From the NCBI RefSeq assembly GCF_030123505.1, contig NZ_CP126115.1, positions 4,602,001-4,666,000 on the forward strand: a stretch of DNA of 64,000 bases, read 5' to 3'. Made by a program: the position numbers and the translations under genes. The first letter of the stretch is position 1, and each line of letters starts with the position of its first letter. The notes below the pieces were generated by a model. That model was not told where the DNA came from, did no database searches, and worked only from the letters and a program-made list of their open reading frames with translations. This document shows, piece after piece, positions 48,708 through 58,347 of the stretch. Source of the stretch: Neobacillus sp. YX16. Lineage in GTDB: Bacteria; Bacillota; Bacilli; Bacillales; Cytobacillaceae.

Positions 48708-49373
48708 TTATTCAATGGCAGAAAGCTCTTCTACTTTAACTGGCTTCCAGCCTTCACCATCTACCCATTCAAGGTAGACATTGTATTTTTGTGTTTTATC
48801 CTTAGATGCAACGGTACTAAACGATCCAGTTCCAGATGCTTTATCCCGCCCTAACCAATATAAAGTCATATTACTTTCTTCCAACCCAGTTGCATAAGAT
48901 ATTGCCTTTCGCATTTCCTGCCAATCAACATGTGATTCATCATAAACCGGGGCATGTTCACCAGTTTGCACGGTACCTACAGGCTTCCAGGTAGGGTTCT
49001 CGATGGTTCTAACTACATTGGTAGTTCCATCTCCCTCGGTAATAACTGCCTGTGAGTCATCTTCCTGTTCAGGTGCTGAAGCTTCTTCACTCTCTTCATC
49101 AGCATTTTCCTCAGAATCTGTATCTCCCTCAGTTTCCCGGGCGGCGTCATTTTTTTCAGTATCTTTATCCTCTTTTTCTGAGGCTTGATTTTCTGTTGTT
49201 TTGGTTTCTTCCTTTTTGGGTGCTGCTTTATCGTCACCTGATAAGAAGATCGTATAGGCTACAAAGAAAATGAGTGCTAGCACAATGACAATCAGACTAT
49301 TTAAGATAATGTTCGTTTTCTTCCTTTTAGCTCGATAACCAGAACGTGAACCAGATTGGAAATCGTTACTCAT
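48708..49373 (-). CDS. yrrS: YrrS family protein (DUF1510)
   Basis: 221 residues: basic N-terminus, one transmembrane helix (about 24-45, IILNSLIVIVLALIFFVAYTIFL), a long Glu/Lys/Asp-rich disordered linker (about 50-115), then a C-terminal DUF1510 domain (NPTWKPVGTVQTGEHAPVYD... ending SAIE). Probably exported and wall-facing. Next to pbpI as in B. subtilis. Function unknown. Confidence 0.9.
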   Translation of the reverse strand: MSNDFQSGSRSGYRAKRKKTNIILNSLIVIVLALIFFVAYTIFLSGDDKAAPKKEETKTTENQASEKEDKDTEKNDAARETEGDTDSEENADEESEEASAPEQEDDSQAVITEGDGTTNVVRTIENPTWKPVGTVQTGEHAPVYDESHVDWQEMRKAISYATGLEESNMTLYWLGRDKASGTGSFSTVASKDKTQKYNVYLEWVDGEGWKPVKVEELSAIE

Positions 49374-49478
49374 ATTAAAATCCCTCCAAATAGAAAAGCG
49401 AAAGCGCCGCTAAACAATTATTATGGCTGTCAACATTCTAACATGAATCGAAAAGAACTTGAAGGATTTTCCCTTAAG

Positions 49479-51245
49479 TTAATACTTTTGTAATCCTTTG
49501 TCATATTCATATAACATTTTTACCATATCGGCAAATAATAAATTCACACCGCCTTCTGTATCCTGAACATCAAGATTAACGGCGACAAGCGCGTATTTAG
49601 GATTTTGATAGGGAAAATAGCCCGCAAACCACTTATTATGCAATTGTTTATCATTCTCGTATTTCCCTGTCTCCGCGGTTCCTGATTTCCCTGCAACCTC
49701 ATAAGGTAGGTCTTGAAACCATTTTCCAGTTCCATTCGGATTTACAACAACCTCTCTTAATAATTTCTGAAGCTTCATTGCACTGTAAGGTGAAATGGTA
49801 TCGCCAGATAATGCTTTATTATCGAAGGTAACCATCGTTGTACCATTTTTATACTCAATTTTCGAAGCAGTACGTACCATTTCTTTTTTACCGCCTCTTG
49901 CGATTGTGGCCATCATATTGGCTACAGCCAGCGGCGTTGCCCGAACCTCATGCTGACCAATCCCTGACATTGCTGCATAGTTTTGGTCCTTCTTAGCCTC
50001 TTCTGTTAAAAACACCCTGCCTTTATCTTCATCGACAAGCTGTTTAAAATTATCAGTATGATAAACTTCACCCTGCCAGCCGACCTTACCTGTTAACGAC
50101 AATTTCTCAGCATAATCCTCCAACATATTTTTATCTATTTTTTGCAGTTCCTTTGCCAGTTCTCCAAAGGTCCGATTACAGCTTCTCGCAAAGCTATCCG
50201 TAAAAGAGAGCATTCCATAATTATATTTGAGTTCAGGATCACCATTAATTTTCTTGCTGCAATCAAATAACCTTGTTGGGTCATCCAGATTATTATCAAT
50301 GGCAGCTGCTGCTACCACGGTTTTAAAGATGGAACCCATTATTTCTTGCTTTAGCATTCGATTCGTAATTCCAGAGCCGCTATAAGGATCACTTTGATTG
50401 ATAGCTGGGCGTGAAACGGATGCTAGGACACTATTGCTTTGGATATCAAGGAGCACTAACCCGCCCTTATTTATTGCATGCTGGTCCACTAATTCCTCCG
50501 ATTTCTGCTGTAAACTTTTATCAATCGTTGTTCTTACGTTTACTGGGTAAAAAGGGTTAGCAGGATCTACATACTTTACATTAATTCCGAACAACGGTGC
50601 CCCGTCACCATCAACGTGATAGACAAGTTTGGACTTTCCTTCTGGAAGTAAAAATTCATCAAAACTTTCTTCTAGACCTGAAACACCAATAAGTGTCTTC
50701 TCAGAGAGATCCTTATTTGAATAACGTTTTTTTAATTCTTCAGCGTTTTCTCCCGTTAACCCAATTAATTGCTCTGCGAGTATTTCGGTGCGTTCAAATT
50801 TCTTTTCAATGGCAAATACACCGGGTATTTCAAGCTTATTAATTTTTTCCATTTGTGAAGGTGTTAATTCCATTGGCTGTGGTTCTCCATATGCAAAAGG
50901 TTTATTTGCATCCTCTAAGGCGTTTTTTAAACTATTTTCTGAAATACCAGAAATAGTTGATACTGCTTCCATATCCCAATCCATATTTTTCAAAAAAGGG
51001 AAGAGGACAAGAACAGATACTTTCTTATGGGTAAGCAAATCTCCATTCCGGTCAAGAAAATTACCGCGCCCGTTATCGATGACTAATTCCTGTGTTCTTT
51101 GTTTCACACTTTCTTCCAATAGATTTACATTGTGCTTCGAAAAAGTCTCCGTTTGAACCAACTGAATCTGAATTAATCGCCCAGTGAGAATCAATAACCC
51201 AGCTACACAAAGGACGAGTAATCCTTTCATTCGTCTACGTATCAT
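49479..51245 (-). CDS. pbpI: penicillin-binding protein PbpI (class B transpeptidase)
   Basis: Peptidoglycan D,D-transpeptidase. N-terminal membrane anchor (about 7-25), PBP dimerisation domain, then transpeptidase domain with SxxK (SIFK, near 285), SxN (SCN) and KSGT (AGKSGTAE). 588 residues from the ATG at 51245. In B. subtilis pbpI (yrrR) is expressed in the forespore under sigma-F. The SD (GAGGTG) is the 3' arm of the greA terminator hairpin, and its six T residues form the spacer to ATG. Confidence 0.92.
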   Translation of the reverse strand: MIRRRMKGLLVLCVAGLLILTGRLIQIQLVQTETFSKHNVNLLEESVKQRTQELVIDNGRGNFLDRNGDLLTHKKVSVLVLFPFLKNMDWDMEAVSTISGISENSLKNALEDANKPFAYGEPQPMELTPSQMEKINKLEIPGVFAIEKKFERTEILAEQLIGLTGENAEELKKRYSNKDLSEKTLIGVSGLEESFDEFLLPEGKSKLVYHVDGDGAPLFGINVKYVDPANPFYPVNVRTTIDKSLQQKSEELVDQHAINKGGLVLLDIQSNSVLASVSRPAINQSDPYSGSGITNRMLKQEIMGSIFKTVVAAAAIDNNLDDPTRLFDCSKKINGDPELKYNYGMLSFTDSFARSCNRTFGELAKELQKIDKNMLEDYAEKLSLTGKVGWQGEVYHTDNFKQLVDEDKGRVFLTEEAKKDQNYAAMSGIGQHEVRATPLAVANMMATIARGGKKEMVRTASKIEYKNGTTMVTFDNKALSGDTISPYSAMKLQKLLREVVVNPNGTGKWFQDLPYEVAGKSGTAETGKYENDKQLHNKWFAGYFPYQNPKYALVAVNLDVQDTEGGVNLLFADMVKMLYEYDKGLQKY

Positions 51246-51278
51246 AAAAAACACCTCGTCAAAAGTTTTGACGAGGTG
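51246..51278 (-). terminator. greA terminator that buries the pbpI SD
   Basis: CACCTCGTCAAAA and its perfect complement (51252-51264 and 51266-51278), followed on the minus strand by TTTTTT and then directly by the pbpI ATG. The 3' arm contains the pbpI SD GAGGTG. Same architecture as at yqfC. Confidence 0.9.
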
Positions 51279-51311
51279 CTACTATTTCAAACATAAAGTT
51301 AAAAAAATCAA

Positions 51312-51788
51312 TTACTTAATAGAGACGATACGGACGCTCATTTCACCGCCTGGTGTTTGAACGGATACTTGATCGCCTACTTTTTTGCCGATTAGACTTC
51401 TAGCTATTGGAGAATCGTTTGAAATTTTTCCTTCAAACGGATCTGCCTCTGCACTTCCAACGATGGTATAAGTTTCTTCATCACCATCAGGAAGTTCCAT
51501 AAATGTAACTGACCTTCCTAAAGTAACTGAGTCAGTAACTGTGTCGCCTTCCACAATTATCTTTGCATTGCGAATCATATTTTCTAAAGTTGTTATACGA
51601 CCTTCAACAAATGCTTGTTCTTCCTTCGCAGAATCGTATTCAGAGTTTTCAGATAAATCTCCGAAACTTCTTGCAATTTTAATTCTTTCTACAACTTCTT
51701 TTCGCTTTACCGATTTTAAATGTTCAAGCTCCTGGACTAGTTTGTCTTTACCCGCCTGTGTCATTGGAAATACTTTTTCGATCGCCAA
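51312..51788 (-). CDS. greA: transcription elongation factor GreA
   Basis: Rescues backtracked RNA polymerase by stimulating transcript cleavage. N-terminal coiled coil with the acidic tip ([15 protein letters not shown] near 48-62) and C-terminal FKBP-like domain ([18 protein letters not shown]). 158 residues. Confidence 0.97.
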   Translation of the reverse strand: MAIEKVFPMTQAGKDKLVQELEHLKSVKRKEVVERIKIARSFGDLSENSEYDSAKEEQAFVEGRITTLENMIRNAKIIVEGDTVTDSVTLGRSVTFMELPDGDEETYTIVGSAEADPFEGKISNDSPIARSLIGKKVGDQVSVQTPGGEMSVRIVSIK

Positions 51789-51949
51789 AACTTCTCACTC
51801 CTTCTAGTCTTCACAATCCCCCATAGATTGTGTTTGATAATGTTATGTAGGTATCACATAAATACATAGGAGCGCGTCCTCTAAAAAGGGCGCGCAGCTT
51901 GTATTCATCCAATATGGATTCATTTCAACCTAATCTTTAGGCTATTGTT

Positions 51950-52582
51950 TCATAAAATTGACTTTTGTTCAAGAATTGTTTGAATTTTTGTGACCATTAA
52001 ATCAATCGCCACATGATTTTGACCGCCTTCAGGGATAATGACATCCGCATATCTCTTAGTCGGTTCAATAAATTGATTGTGCATCGGACGAACCACATTC
52101 GTATATTGCTCAATAACTGAGTCCAATGTCCGCCCACGCTCTTTAATGTCACGTGACATCCTTCTGATAATTCGAATATCTGCATCTGTATCAACAAACA
52201 GCTTAATATCCATCAAATTACGTAACCGCTCATCTTCAAGAACAAGTATTCCTTCTAGTATAATAACATCTTTTGGTTCAACTTCAATGATTTCTTTCGA
52301 ACGGGTATGAAGCGAATAATCATAAACTGGCTTGTCAATAGGCTCATAACGTAACAGCTTTTCAATATGTTCGATAAGCAAATCATTATCAAAAGCCAGT
52401 GGATGGTCATAATTCGTCTTTAAGCGTTCTTCAAAGGGTAAATCACTTTGGTCTTTATAATAATAATCCTGTTGAAGCATGGTTATGGAATGACCTTTAA
52501 AGCTTTCATAGATTGCCTTTGTTACACTTGTTTTCCCTGAGCCGGAACCTCCGGCAACACCAATAACAACCGGTTTGCGCAT
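51950..52582 (-). CDS. udk: uridine kinase
   Basis: Phosphorylates uridine and cytidine in pyrimidine salvage. P-loop [13 protein letters not shown] at residues 7-19; LQQDYYYKD substrate region; [11 protein letters not shown]alker B-like. 210 residues from the ATG at 52582. It follows trhP2 by 4 bp. Confidence 0.96.
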   Translation of the reverse strand: MRKPVVIGVAGGSGSGKTSVTKAIYESFKGHSITMLQQDYYYKDQSDLPFEERLKTNYDHPLAFDNDLLIEHIEKLLRYEPIDKPVYDYSLHTRSKEIIEVEPKDVIILEGILVLEDERLRNLMDIKLFVDTDADIRIIRRMSRDIKERGRTLDSVIEQYTNVVRPMHNQFIEPTKRYADVIIPEGGQNHVAIDLMVTKIQTILEQKSIL

Positions 52583-52586
52583 CAAC

Positions 52587-53858
52587 CTAGTTCTCCTTTC
52601 GCATCATGTTGTTAGGGTAAACCGGTTTGTCCAATTTAAATTGTACAATTTGAAGCGGATGTCTTGCTGCATCCAGTTCATTACCTTTTTCATCCCAAAT
52701 TTTATCAATCACATGTGTAAAGTTTTGAATTTCCGGACCGAAGAATTCAACTTCCTGACCCGGTTTAAAGTGGTTTCGTTGTTGAAGTGTAACCATTTGC
52801 GTTTCTTCGTTGTAATCCAACACAAGACCGACAAATTCAAACTTTGTCTTGTTGCTATGATTACCAAACATTTGCTCTTTATACCCCGGAACACCTTCAA
52901 AAAACGCCGGTGCTGTTTCACGATTCGCACATTTGTCCAGCTCTTCTATCCACTCACGCTTAATGACGAAGTTGTCAGGGTCTGCACAATAGGCGTCAAT
53001 TACTTTTCGATATACACTTACCACCGTTGCAATATAGTGAATCGACTTCATTCGGCCTTCAATTTTCAAGCTGTCAATTCCAAGCTCAATCATTTGAGGA
53101 ATCGCTTGAATCAGATTAAGGTCCTTTGGACTCATAGCAAATGGTGCATCATTCTCACCATAAAGAGGAACTTCAGTGCTGCTGCCTTCTAGTTGATATA
53201 AATCATAATCCCAACGGCAAGACTGACAGCAGCCGCCTCGGTTTGAATCCCTCGCGGTCATGTGATTACTTAATGTACAACGTCCAGAATAAGCAATACA
53301 CATTGCTCCATGAATAAAGATTTCAATCTCAACATCGACTTTTTCTTTCATTTCTCTTATTTCTTCTGCACTCGTTTCACGTGCTAAAACGACGCGCTCT
53401 GCACCGCTTTCTTTCCAGAACTGAGCTGTCTTCCAGTTTGAAATGGATTGCTGCGTGCTGATGTGAATTTCAATTTCTGGTGCCAGTCTGCGGCAAGTTT
53501 CAATAATCAATGGGTCAGCAACAATTATCCCAGATATTCCGGTTTCCTTTAACCCAAGGATATAGTCTTCTAACCCAGCAATATTCTCGTTGTGAGCAAA
53601 AATATTGGTTGTTACGTATATTTTTGCTCCGAATTTTTTGGCGAATTCTACGCCGTCTTTCATTTCTTCAAATGTAAAGTTATCAGCGTTTGAACGTAAA
53701 CCATATTCCTGACCGCCAATAAATACAGCATCAGCCCCATATTGAACAGCAATTTTTAATTTTTCAAGATTTCCTGCCGGCGCAAGGAGTTCCGGTTTTT
53801 TCACAATCACACGTTTTCCATCAATGATTTCAGAAACATTATCCTTAACTGTATTCAT
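52587..53858 (-). CDS. trhP2: U32 family protein TrhP2, tRNA U34 hydroxylation
   Basis: Together with TrhP1 it makes 5-hydroxyuridine at tRNA position 34 from prephenate (established for B. subtilis YrrN/YrrO). The U32 signature is intact: [17 protein letters not shown] near 170-190, then GGCCQSCRW, giving the cysteines expected for an iron-sulfur site. 423 residues. Upstream of udk; separated from trhP1 by a repeat element. Confidence 0.92.
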   Translation of the reverse strand: MNTVKDNVSEIIDGKRVIVKKPELLAPAGNLEKLKIAVQYGADAVFIGGQEYGLRSNADNFTFEEMKDGVEFAKKFGAKIYVTTNIFAHNENIAGLEDYILGLKETGISGIIVADPLIIETCRRLAPEIEIHISTQQSISNWKTAQFWKESGAERVVLARETSAEEIREMKEKVDVEIEIFIHGAMCIAYSGRCTLSNHMTARDSNRGGCCQSCRWDYDLYQLEGSSTEVPLYGENDAPFAMSPKDLNLIQAIPQMIELGIDSLKIEGRMKSIHYIATVVSVYRKVIDAYCADPDNFVIKREWIEELDKCANRETAPAFFEGVPGYKEQMFGNHSNKTKFEFVGLVLDYNEETQMVTLQQRNHFKPGQEVEFFGPEIQNFTHVIDKIWDEKGNELDAARHPLQIVQFKLDKPVYPNNMMRKEN

Positions 53859-53879
53859 GAATGAACCCCTCCTAATTTT

Positions 53880-54027
53880 TGTCTAGCTGCAGCGCCTAGG
53901 GGCTCGGGGTGATAAGCCAATCCGTCAGAAAGGTTAAAGAACAACCATCCCGCCGACTCGTCTAATGCCTTTGCCCCTAGGAAAAATTGAATTGCATTTT
54001 TCCCTGTGCAAGGCGCTTCCGCTTTTC
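53880..54027 (-). repeat. dispersed structured element, copy d
   Basis: Minus-orientation copy between trhP1 and trhP2, inside what is normally one operon. Outer AGCGCC/GGCGCT is intact; the central hairpin has one mismatch (ATGGTT against AACCTT) and the CATAAG/CTTATG pair is degenerate (CATTAG/CTTATC). The most decayed of the long copies. Confidence 0.88.
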
Positions 54028-54030
54028 TTT

Positions 54031-54960
54031 TTAATAAACTGTTTCTTTGAAAAAGAATCCTGTATCCAGTTTGCGATTTTCTGGCTGCACAGCCTCAATA
54101 GCTTCTAAAAGCTCGTCTTTTTTATCGTCGTATTGATCTGAGTCTTCAAAAAATAAGTCAATCGCTTCACGATATGCCTTTGTTACTGCAATAAGATAGT
54201 CAGAAGACTTTAAAATTCCATCAATTTTAAAGGAATCTACACCGGCTTCAAGCAATTCCTGCAGCTCGTCAATGATACAAATATCATTAGGACTCATAAT
54301 GTGAGTGCCATTCTCATCTTCAAAGATTGGATATTTATTTTCTCTTTCTTTATCATGTATGAACATGTTTTTTTCCATTTTACGGTTTTCGATTTCCATT
54401 ACTTTTCCTTGGTACTCATAATAGTTTCCAAGAAGTGAACGTTTCGATTGGAACATGCAGCTCATGCCATGGACCTGTACTTCTACTTCAACCTCAGCGT
54501 TTTCTTTGATTTCTACAATTGAGTCCATATTAATTTCACGCGCTAGGACTGCTCTTTTTGCACCCTTTTTCCCCCAATAGTTACATGAAAACCAATTTGT
54601 CCCAAGAGTTTCCGTACTCCAATGAAGCTTCATATTAGGGGCTGCCTCACGTGCGGTCATCAAGACAGCAGGATCACCAAAAATAATTGCATCTGCATTT
54701 GCTTCTGCTGCAAATTTAATATAATCACTTAATTCATTCATTTTTTCATTATGAAAAATAGCATTCATGGCAACATAGACTTTTTTATCTTTTGAATGTG
54801 CTAATTCTATTGCCTGCTTTACCTGTTCTCGGTTAAATTCACCCGCCAAGCGTAGTCCATATCTTTGTTCACCCACAACAAACGCATCGGCACCTGCTTC
54901 TGCTAGTGGCAATATATCGTTAACTGACAGTGGAGTAACTAATAACTCCGTTCTTTTCAT
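54031..54960 (-). CDS. trhP1: U32 family protein TrhP1, tRNA U34 hydroxylation
   Basis: Partner of TrhP2. 309 residues from the ATG at 54960 (MKRTELLVTPLSVNDI) after AGAGGTGA. The U32 core is recognisable (VEVQVHGMSCMFQSKRSLLGNY), but the later Cys cluster seen in TrhP2 is absent, as expected for this shorter partner. It lies 5 bp after trmR. Confidence 0.92.
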   Translation of the reverse strand: MKRTELLVTPLSVNDILPLAEAGADAFVVGEQRYGLRLAGEFNREQVKQAIELAHSKDKKVYVAMNAIFHNEKMNELSDYIKFAAEANADAIIFGDPAVLMTAREAAPNMKLHWSTETLGTNWFSCNYWGKKGAKRAVLAREINMDSIVEIKENAEVEVEVQVHGMSCMFQSKRSLLGNYYEYQGKVMEIENRKMEKNMFIHDKERENKYPIFEDENGTHIMSPNDICIIDELQELLEAGVDSFKIDGILKSSDYLIAVTKAYREAIDLFFEDSDQYDDKKDELLEAIEAVQPENRKLDTGFFFKETVY

Positions 54961-54965
54961 TTTAG

Positions 54966-55607
54966 TCACCTCTTCTTTTTACTAATAGCAATCCCATCAC
55001 CAACAGGGAGAATGACTGTATGATAATCAGGGTGATTCATCAGCCAATGATTGAAGTTATCTATTTTCCTAACAAGATTACGAATCCTTTTTGATTCAAT
55101 CTCTGATTGTGTAACAAGACCTTTAAATAAAACATTATCTGTTATGATGACACCATCAACACTAAGGTATTTGGAATACATCTCAAAGAATTTTTGATAT
55201 TGACCTTTTGCAGCATCCACAAAAATGGTGTCGTATGGGGCTTGTTCACGTACAAGCTCCTCAACCTCAAGGGCATCACCTTTAATCAATATAATCTGTT
55301 CGCCATGCTTTGAACGACCTAGATATTCTTCTGCAGCCTGTATTCTTTCTAAATCTCTTTCTATCGTAACAATGCACGCATTTGGCAGCGCCTCGGCCAT
55401 TCGTAAGGCAGAATAACCAATTGCAGTACCTACCTCAAGAATTTTTTTAGAGTTTTGAATTCTTAAAAATTGAAGCAATGCTTCAATTCCTACAAGCTCC
55501 ATAATTGGTACCTTATTTTCTAATGCATAATTTTCCATTTCGATAAACAAGGGTTCACGTCCTGGAATCAGTTCCTCAATATAAGAATGCAGTTTATCAT
55601 TCAACAA
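54966..55607 (-). CDS. trmR: tRNA 5-hydroxyuridine methyltransferase TrmR
   Basis: O-methyltransferase that converts ho5U34 to mo5U34 (established for B. subtilis TrmR/YrrM). Motif KKILEVGTAIGYSALRMA near 54-71, FVDAAKGQYQKF, and DNVLFKG are the catechol-type O-MT motifs. 213 residues. With trhP1 and trhP2 it completes the wobble-base pathway. Confidence 0.93.
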   Translation of the reverse strand: MLNDKLHSYIEELIPGREPLFIEMENYALENKVPIMELVGIEALLQFLRIQNSKKILEVGTAIGYSALRMAEALPNACIVTIERDLERIQAAEEYLGRSKHGEQIILIKGDALEVEELVREQAPYDTIFVDAAKGQYQKFFEMYSKYLSVDGVIITDNVLFKGLVTQSEIESKRIRNLVRKIDNFNHWLMNHPDYHTVILPVGDGIAISKKKR

Positions 55608-55674
55608 ACTGCCATCACCTGCCTCTAGCTATTAAAAGCATTGTAACCAATATAATGCTGTTTAGACATGAAAA

Positions 55675-55698
55675 AATAGCGTTCAAAGAAACGCTATT
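55675..55698 (-). terminator. terminator after mltG
   Basis: AATAGCGTT/AACGCTATT followed by TTTTTC on the minus strand. A weaker hairpin (CAAGG.GGAAA/TTTCC.CCTTG, about 55735-55766) lies between it and mltG. Confidence 0.82.
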
Positions 55699-55773
55699 GT
55701 CTGCTCATAAAACACTTGAACTATTTTAACATAATCAAGGAGGAAAGAAAACCATTTCCCCCTTGTGTTCTTA

Positions 55774-56910
55774 TTAATTATTATTGGTAATGTGCTCTGC
55801 TTTTGCAGCGTTATGTTCCTCTAGAGTCTTTGTAAAAATAACATCCCCTCCTGCTGTAGCAAGGAAATATAAATACTTCGTTTCAGATGGATTTATTGCT
55901 GCCTCGATTGAATCTTTCCCTGCATTCGCAATAGGACCAGGAGGAAGTCCCTTATGTTTATAAGTATTATAAGGTGAATCTACTTCTAAATCCTCGTATA
56001 AGACTCTTTCCTTGTGTTTCCCTTGTGCATAAAGAACCGTTGGATCTGTTTGCAAAGGCATCTCTTGTTCTATTCGATTATAAAATACACTCGAGATATC
56101 TTTACGATCAGCTTTTTGCGTTGCCTCTTCTTCAATCAAGGAAGACATGGTCAACAACTGGTGTGCTGTAAACTCCTCTTCACTAAGTTCTGCTAAATAT
56201 GGTGTAATCACTTTTCTTGTCTGTTCTAACATCGTAACAATCATTTCTTCTACAGTTGGATTTGGCTTGTAGAAAGGATAGGTTGCAGGAAACAAATAGC
56301 CCTCAAGAGGGTATTTAATATTTGGATTCAGTATATCTGTTGTTAATAAATCAGGAAATTTCGCCATCATTTTTTGAATAAATGTTCGATCATTTAATTG
56401 ATTAAACACTTCTTCTTCCGGTATATTTACTGTCTTAGCAATGATTTGGGCGATTTCCTTTAACTGTTTACCTTCTGGTATGGTAAGCTGGAAAGCAGCC
56501 TTTTGCAATACTTTTCCGGTTTTCAAGCGATTAATAATTTCTGGTATCTCCATGGAAGGACTAAGTTCATATTCCCCAGCCATAAAACCAGCTTCATTTT
56601 TAAATTTCACATAGTATTTAAAGACTTTAGCATTTTTAATGATTCCGTTTGCTTCTAATTTCTCAGAAATCCCCGTTACGGATGACCCGATTGGGATTTC
56701 TACTTTTTTCTGAACTTTACTATCCTTGTCAACAGGCTGCAGTGCTGACTTGATGTAGAGATAACCCCCTCCGCCGATAAAGACGAGGATTAAAATTGCC
56801 ACGATTGTAACAATTAAAACAATTCTACGAACAATTCTTGCTTCGCTTTGGTGCTCTAGCATTTTCTTTCGAATTACCTCTTTTTTCGAGTTTGTCTCTT
56901 CTGTTGACAT
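55774..56910 (-). CDS. mltG: endolytic transglycosylase MltG
   Basis: Membrane-bound lytic transglycosylase thought to set glycan chain length. One N-terminal transmembrane helix (about 24-52, VRRIVLIVTIVAILILVFIGGG), LysM-like subdomain, then the YceG catalytic domain with the glutamate in MSSLIEEEATQKADR (near 260). 378 residues. Confidence 0.94.
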   Translation of the reverse strand: MSTEETNSKKEVIRKKMLEHQSEARIVRRIVLIVTIVAILILVFIGGGGYLYIKSALQPVDKDSKVQKKVEIPIGSSVTGISEKLEANGIIKNAKVFKYYVKFKNEAGFMAGEYELSPSMEIPEIINRLKTGKVLQKAAFQLTIPEGKQLKEIAQIIAKTVNIPEEEVFNQLNDRTFIQKMMAKFPDLLTTDILNPNIKYPLEGYLFPATYPFYKPNPTVEEMIVTMLEQTRKVITPYLAELSEEEFTAHQLLTMSSLIEEEATQKADRKDISSVFYNRIEQEMPLQTDPTVLYAQGKHKERVLYEDLEVDSPYNTYKHKGLPPGPIANAGKDSIEAAINPSETKYLYFLATAGGDVIFTKTLEEHNAAKAEHITNNN

Positions 56911-57059
56911 CTAATTGTCCCTCCCATATAACCAGTGAAACATCTATCTTTCAAACTCTTTTTTTCTCAGTAAGAAATAGCGTATCAAATATTATTTCAG
57001 CATATTATGCGAAAAATGTCAATTTTTGATGAAGTTATGAAACGCTTTCACTACACATC

Positions 57060-57096
57060 AAAAAAAAAAGCGACCCCCTCATCAGGACCGCTTTCT
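57060..57096 (-). terminator. terminator after yrzB
   Basis: AAAGCGGTCC.../...GTCGCTTT imperfect stem followed by ten T residues on the minus strand; ends the ireB-ruvX-yrzB unit. Confidence 0.8.
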
Positions 57097-57102
57097 AAAG
57101 TA

Positions 57103-57393
57103 TTATTCTTCGTCTTCTTGTTCGTCGTAGAAGGTATTGAGCATTTCTTCTACCATGTCCCATTCTTCCTCGGTTTCAATTGGAATTAATTCACCTTCGC
57201 CATCCTCATCATTAGGATTGAAGGCATAGGCATGAATCTCAGGACCCTCTTCATCGTCTTCCACTCCACCTACTTGTTGAAACAATACATAAGACTTGCC
57301 AAAATCCTCTGATTCAAATGTAAAAAGTACTTCACATAGTTGTTCATTACCTTTTTCATCTACAATTGTAATTTGATTTTCACCGTGTTCCAT
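57103..57393 (-). CDS. yrzB: DUF1292 family protein YrzB
   Basis: 96-residue, strongly acidic cytoplasmic protein (many DE runs, for example [21 protein letters not shown] C-terminus). Conserved N-terminal beta segment ([21 protein letters not shown]). Always near ruvX/ireB in Firmicutes. Function unknown. Confidence 0.92.
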   Translation of the reverse strand: MEHGENQITIVDEKGNEQLCEVLFTFESEDFGKSYVLFQQVGGVEDDEEGPEIHAYAFNPNDEDGEGELIPIETEEEWDMVEEMLNTFYDEQEDEE

Positions 57394-57405
57394 ATCTTCA
57401 CCTCA

Positions 57406-57822
57406 TTAATTTTTGCTATCAAGATAGCCTTGTAATATCATCATGGCTGCCATTTTATCAATAACTTTTTTTCGCTTTTTCCGGCTGACATCCGCTTCAA
57501 GCAAAACCCGTTCTGCTGCCATCGTCGTTAAACGCTCGTCCCATAAAATGGTTGAAACTGAAAATTGACTTTCAATTTCCTCTGCGTATCGCTTGCTGGC
57601 TTCACCACGAGGTCCAATGGAACCATTCATATTCTTTGGCAGCCCAATAACAACTTGACTGATTCCATACTCTTTTATTAATTGACCAATTTCATCAAAA
57701 CCAAACTTATTTTTTTCTTCGTCGATTTTGAGGGTTTTGAGGCCCTGTGCAGTCCAGCCGAGCTCATCGCTAATAGCAATCCCAACTGTCTTAGAGCCAA
57801 CATCTAATCCCATAATCCGCAT
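57406..57822 (-). CDS. ruvX: putative pre-16S rRNA nuclease YqgF/RuvX
   Basis: RNase H-fold nuclease of the YqgF family, implicated in 16S rRNA 5'-end processing and often annotated as a Holliday junction resolvase. Motifs: [12 protein letters not shown] (catalytic Asp), [10 protein letters not shown] and WDERLTT; 138 residues. Three bases after ireB. Confidence 0.94.
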   Translation of the reverse strand: MRIMGLDVGSKTVGIAISDELGWTAQGLKTLKIDEEKNKFGFDEIGQLIKEYGISQVVIGLPKNMNGSIGPRGEASKRYAEEIESQFSVSTILWDERLTTMAAERVLLEADVSRKKRKKVIDKMAAMMILQGYLDSKN

Positions 57823-57825
57823 TTT

Positions 57826-58092
57826 TTAACCCTCACGTCGTTGATTTAAATAGGATTTAACCAATTCCTCAATAATTTCATCCCGTTCAAGTTTACGAAT
57901 GATATTCCTAGCATCCCGATGACGGGGAATATAGGCAGGATCCCCGGACAGTAAATATCCGACGATTTGATTAATTGGGTTATACCCTTTTTCCTGCAGG
58001 GCCTCATAAACTTGAAGAAGAACATCATTTACGTCATGTTCAAAAGGCTCTTCAGGAAAATTAAATCTCATCGTTTTATCAAATGAGCTCAT
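57826..58092 (-). CDS. yrzL: IreB family regulatory phosphoprotein (YrzL)
   Basis: 88-residue UPF0297 protein; the Enterococcus homologue IreB is phosphorylated by the PASTA kinase IreK and affects antibiotic resistance. [12 protein letters not shown] start with N-terminal Ser/Thr, and the [19 protein letters not shown] block. The ATG at 58092 follows GAGGTG. With ruvX and yrzB it forms the classic alaS-ireB-ruvX-yrzB block. Confidence 0.94.
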   Translation of the reverse strand: MSSFDKTMRFNFPEEPFEHDVNDVLLQVYEALQEKGYNPINQIVGYLLSGDPAYIPRHRDARNIIRKLERDEIIEELVKSYLNQRREG

Positions 58093-58173
58093 CACTTGCA
58101 CCTCGCATTTTTAGTAGAGGAGATAACTATACCGCGCCATGGCGCTGCCACTTTATAGTTTAGTGTCTAGCTA

Positions 58174-58312
58174 CAGTGCCTAGGGGTTCGGGGTCATAAG
58201 CCAATCCGACAAGAAGGTTAAAGAACAACCTTCTCACCGGCTCGTCTTATGCCTGTCGCCCCGAGGAAAAAATGAACTTCTTTTTTCCCTGTGCAAGGCA
58301 CTTCCGCTTTTC
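58174..58312 (-). repeat. dispersed structured element, copy e (covarying outer stem)
   Basis: Minus-orientation copy between alaS and ireB. The outer stem is AGTGCC/GGCACT instead of AGCGCC/GGCGCT: both sides changed together, keeping pairing. The central hairpin AGAAGGTT/AACCTTCT and CATAAG/CTTATG pair are perfect. One of the best-preserved copies. Confidence 0.9.
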
Positions 58313-58347
58313 TAGTTACCACCATTTTACACTACTTTGTCTCATTA

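Noticed and set aside
51872-51895. GC-rich hairpin between udk and greA (GCGCGTCC/GGGCGCGC)
   Set aside because: No T-run on either strand, and I could not decide between attenuator and random stem; too weak to list as a terminator.
52575-53192. 205-codon ORF antisense to trhP2
   Set aside because: Long but made of mirror codons of a well-conserved gene; Cys/His/Phe-rich composition and no SD.
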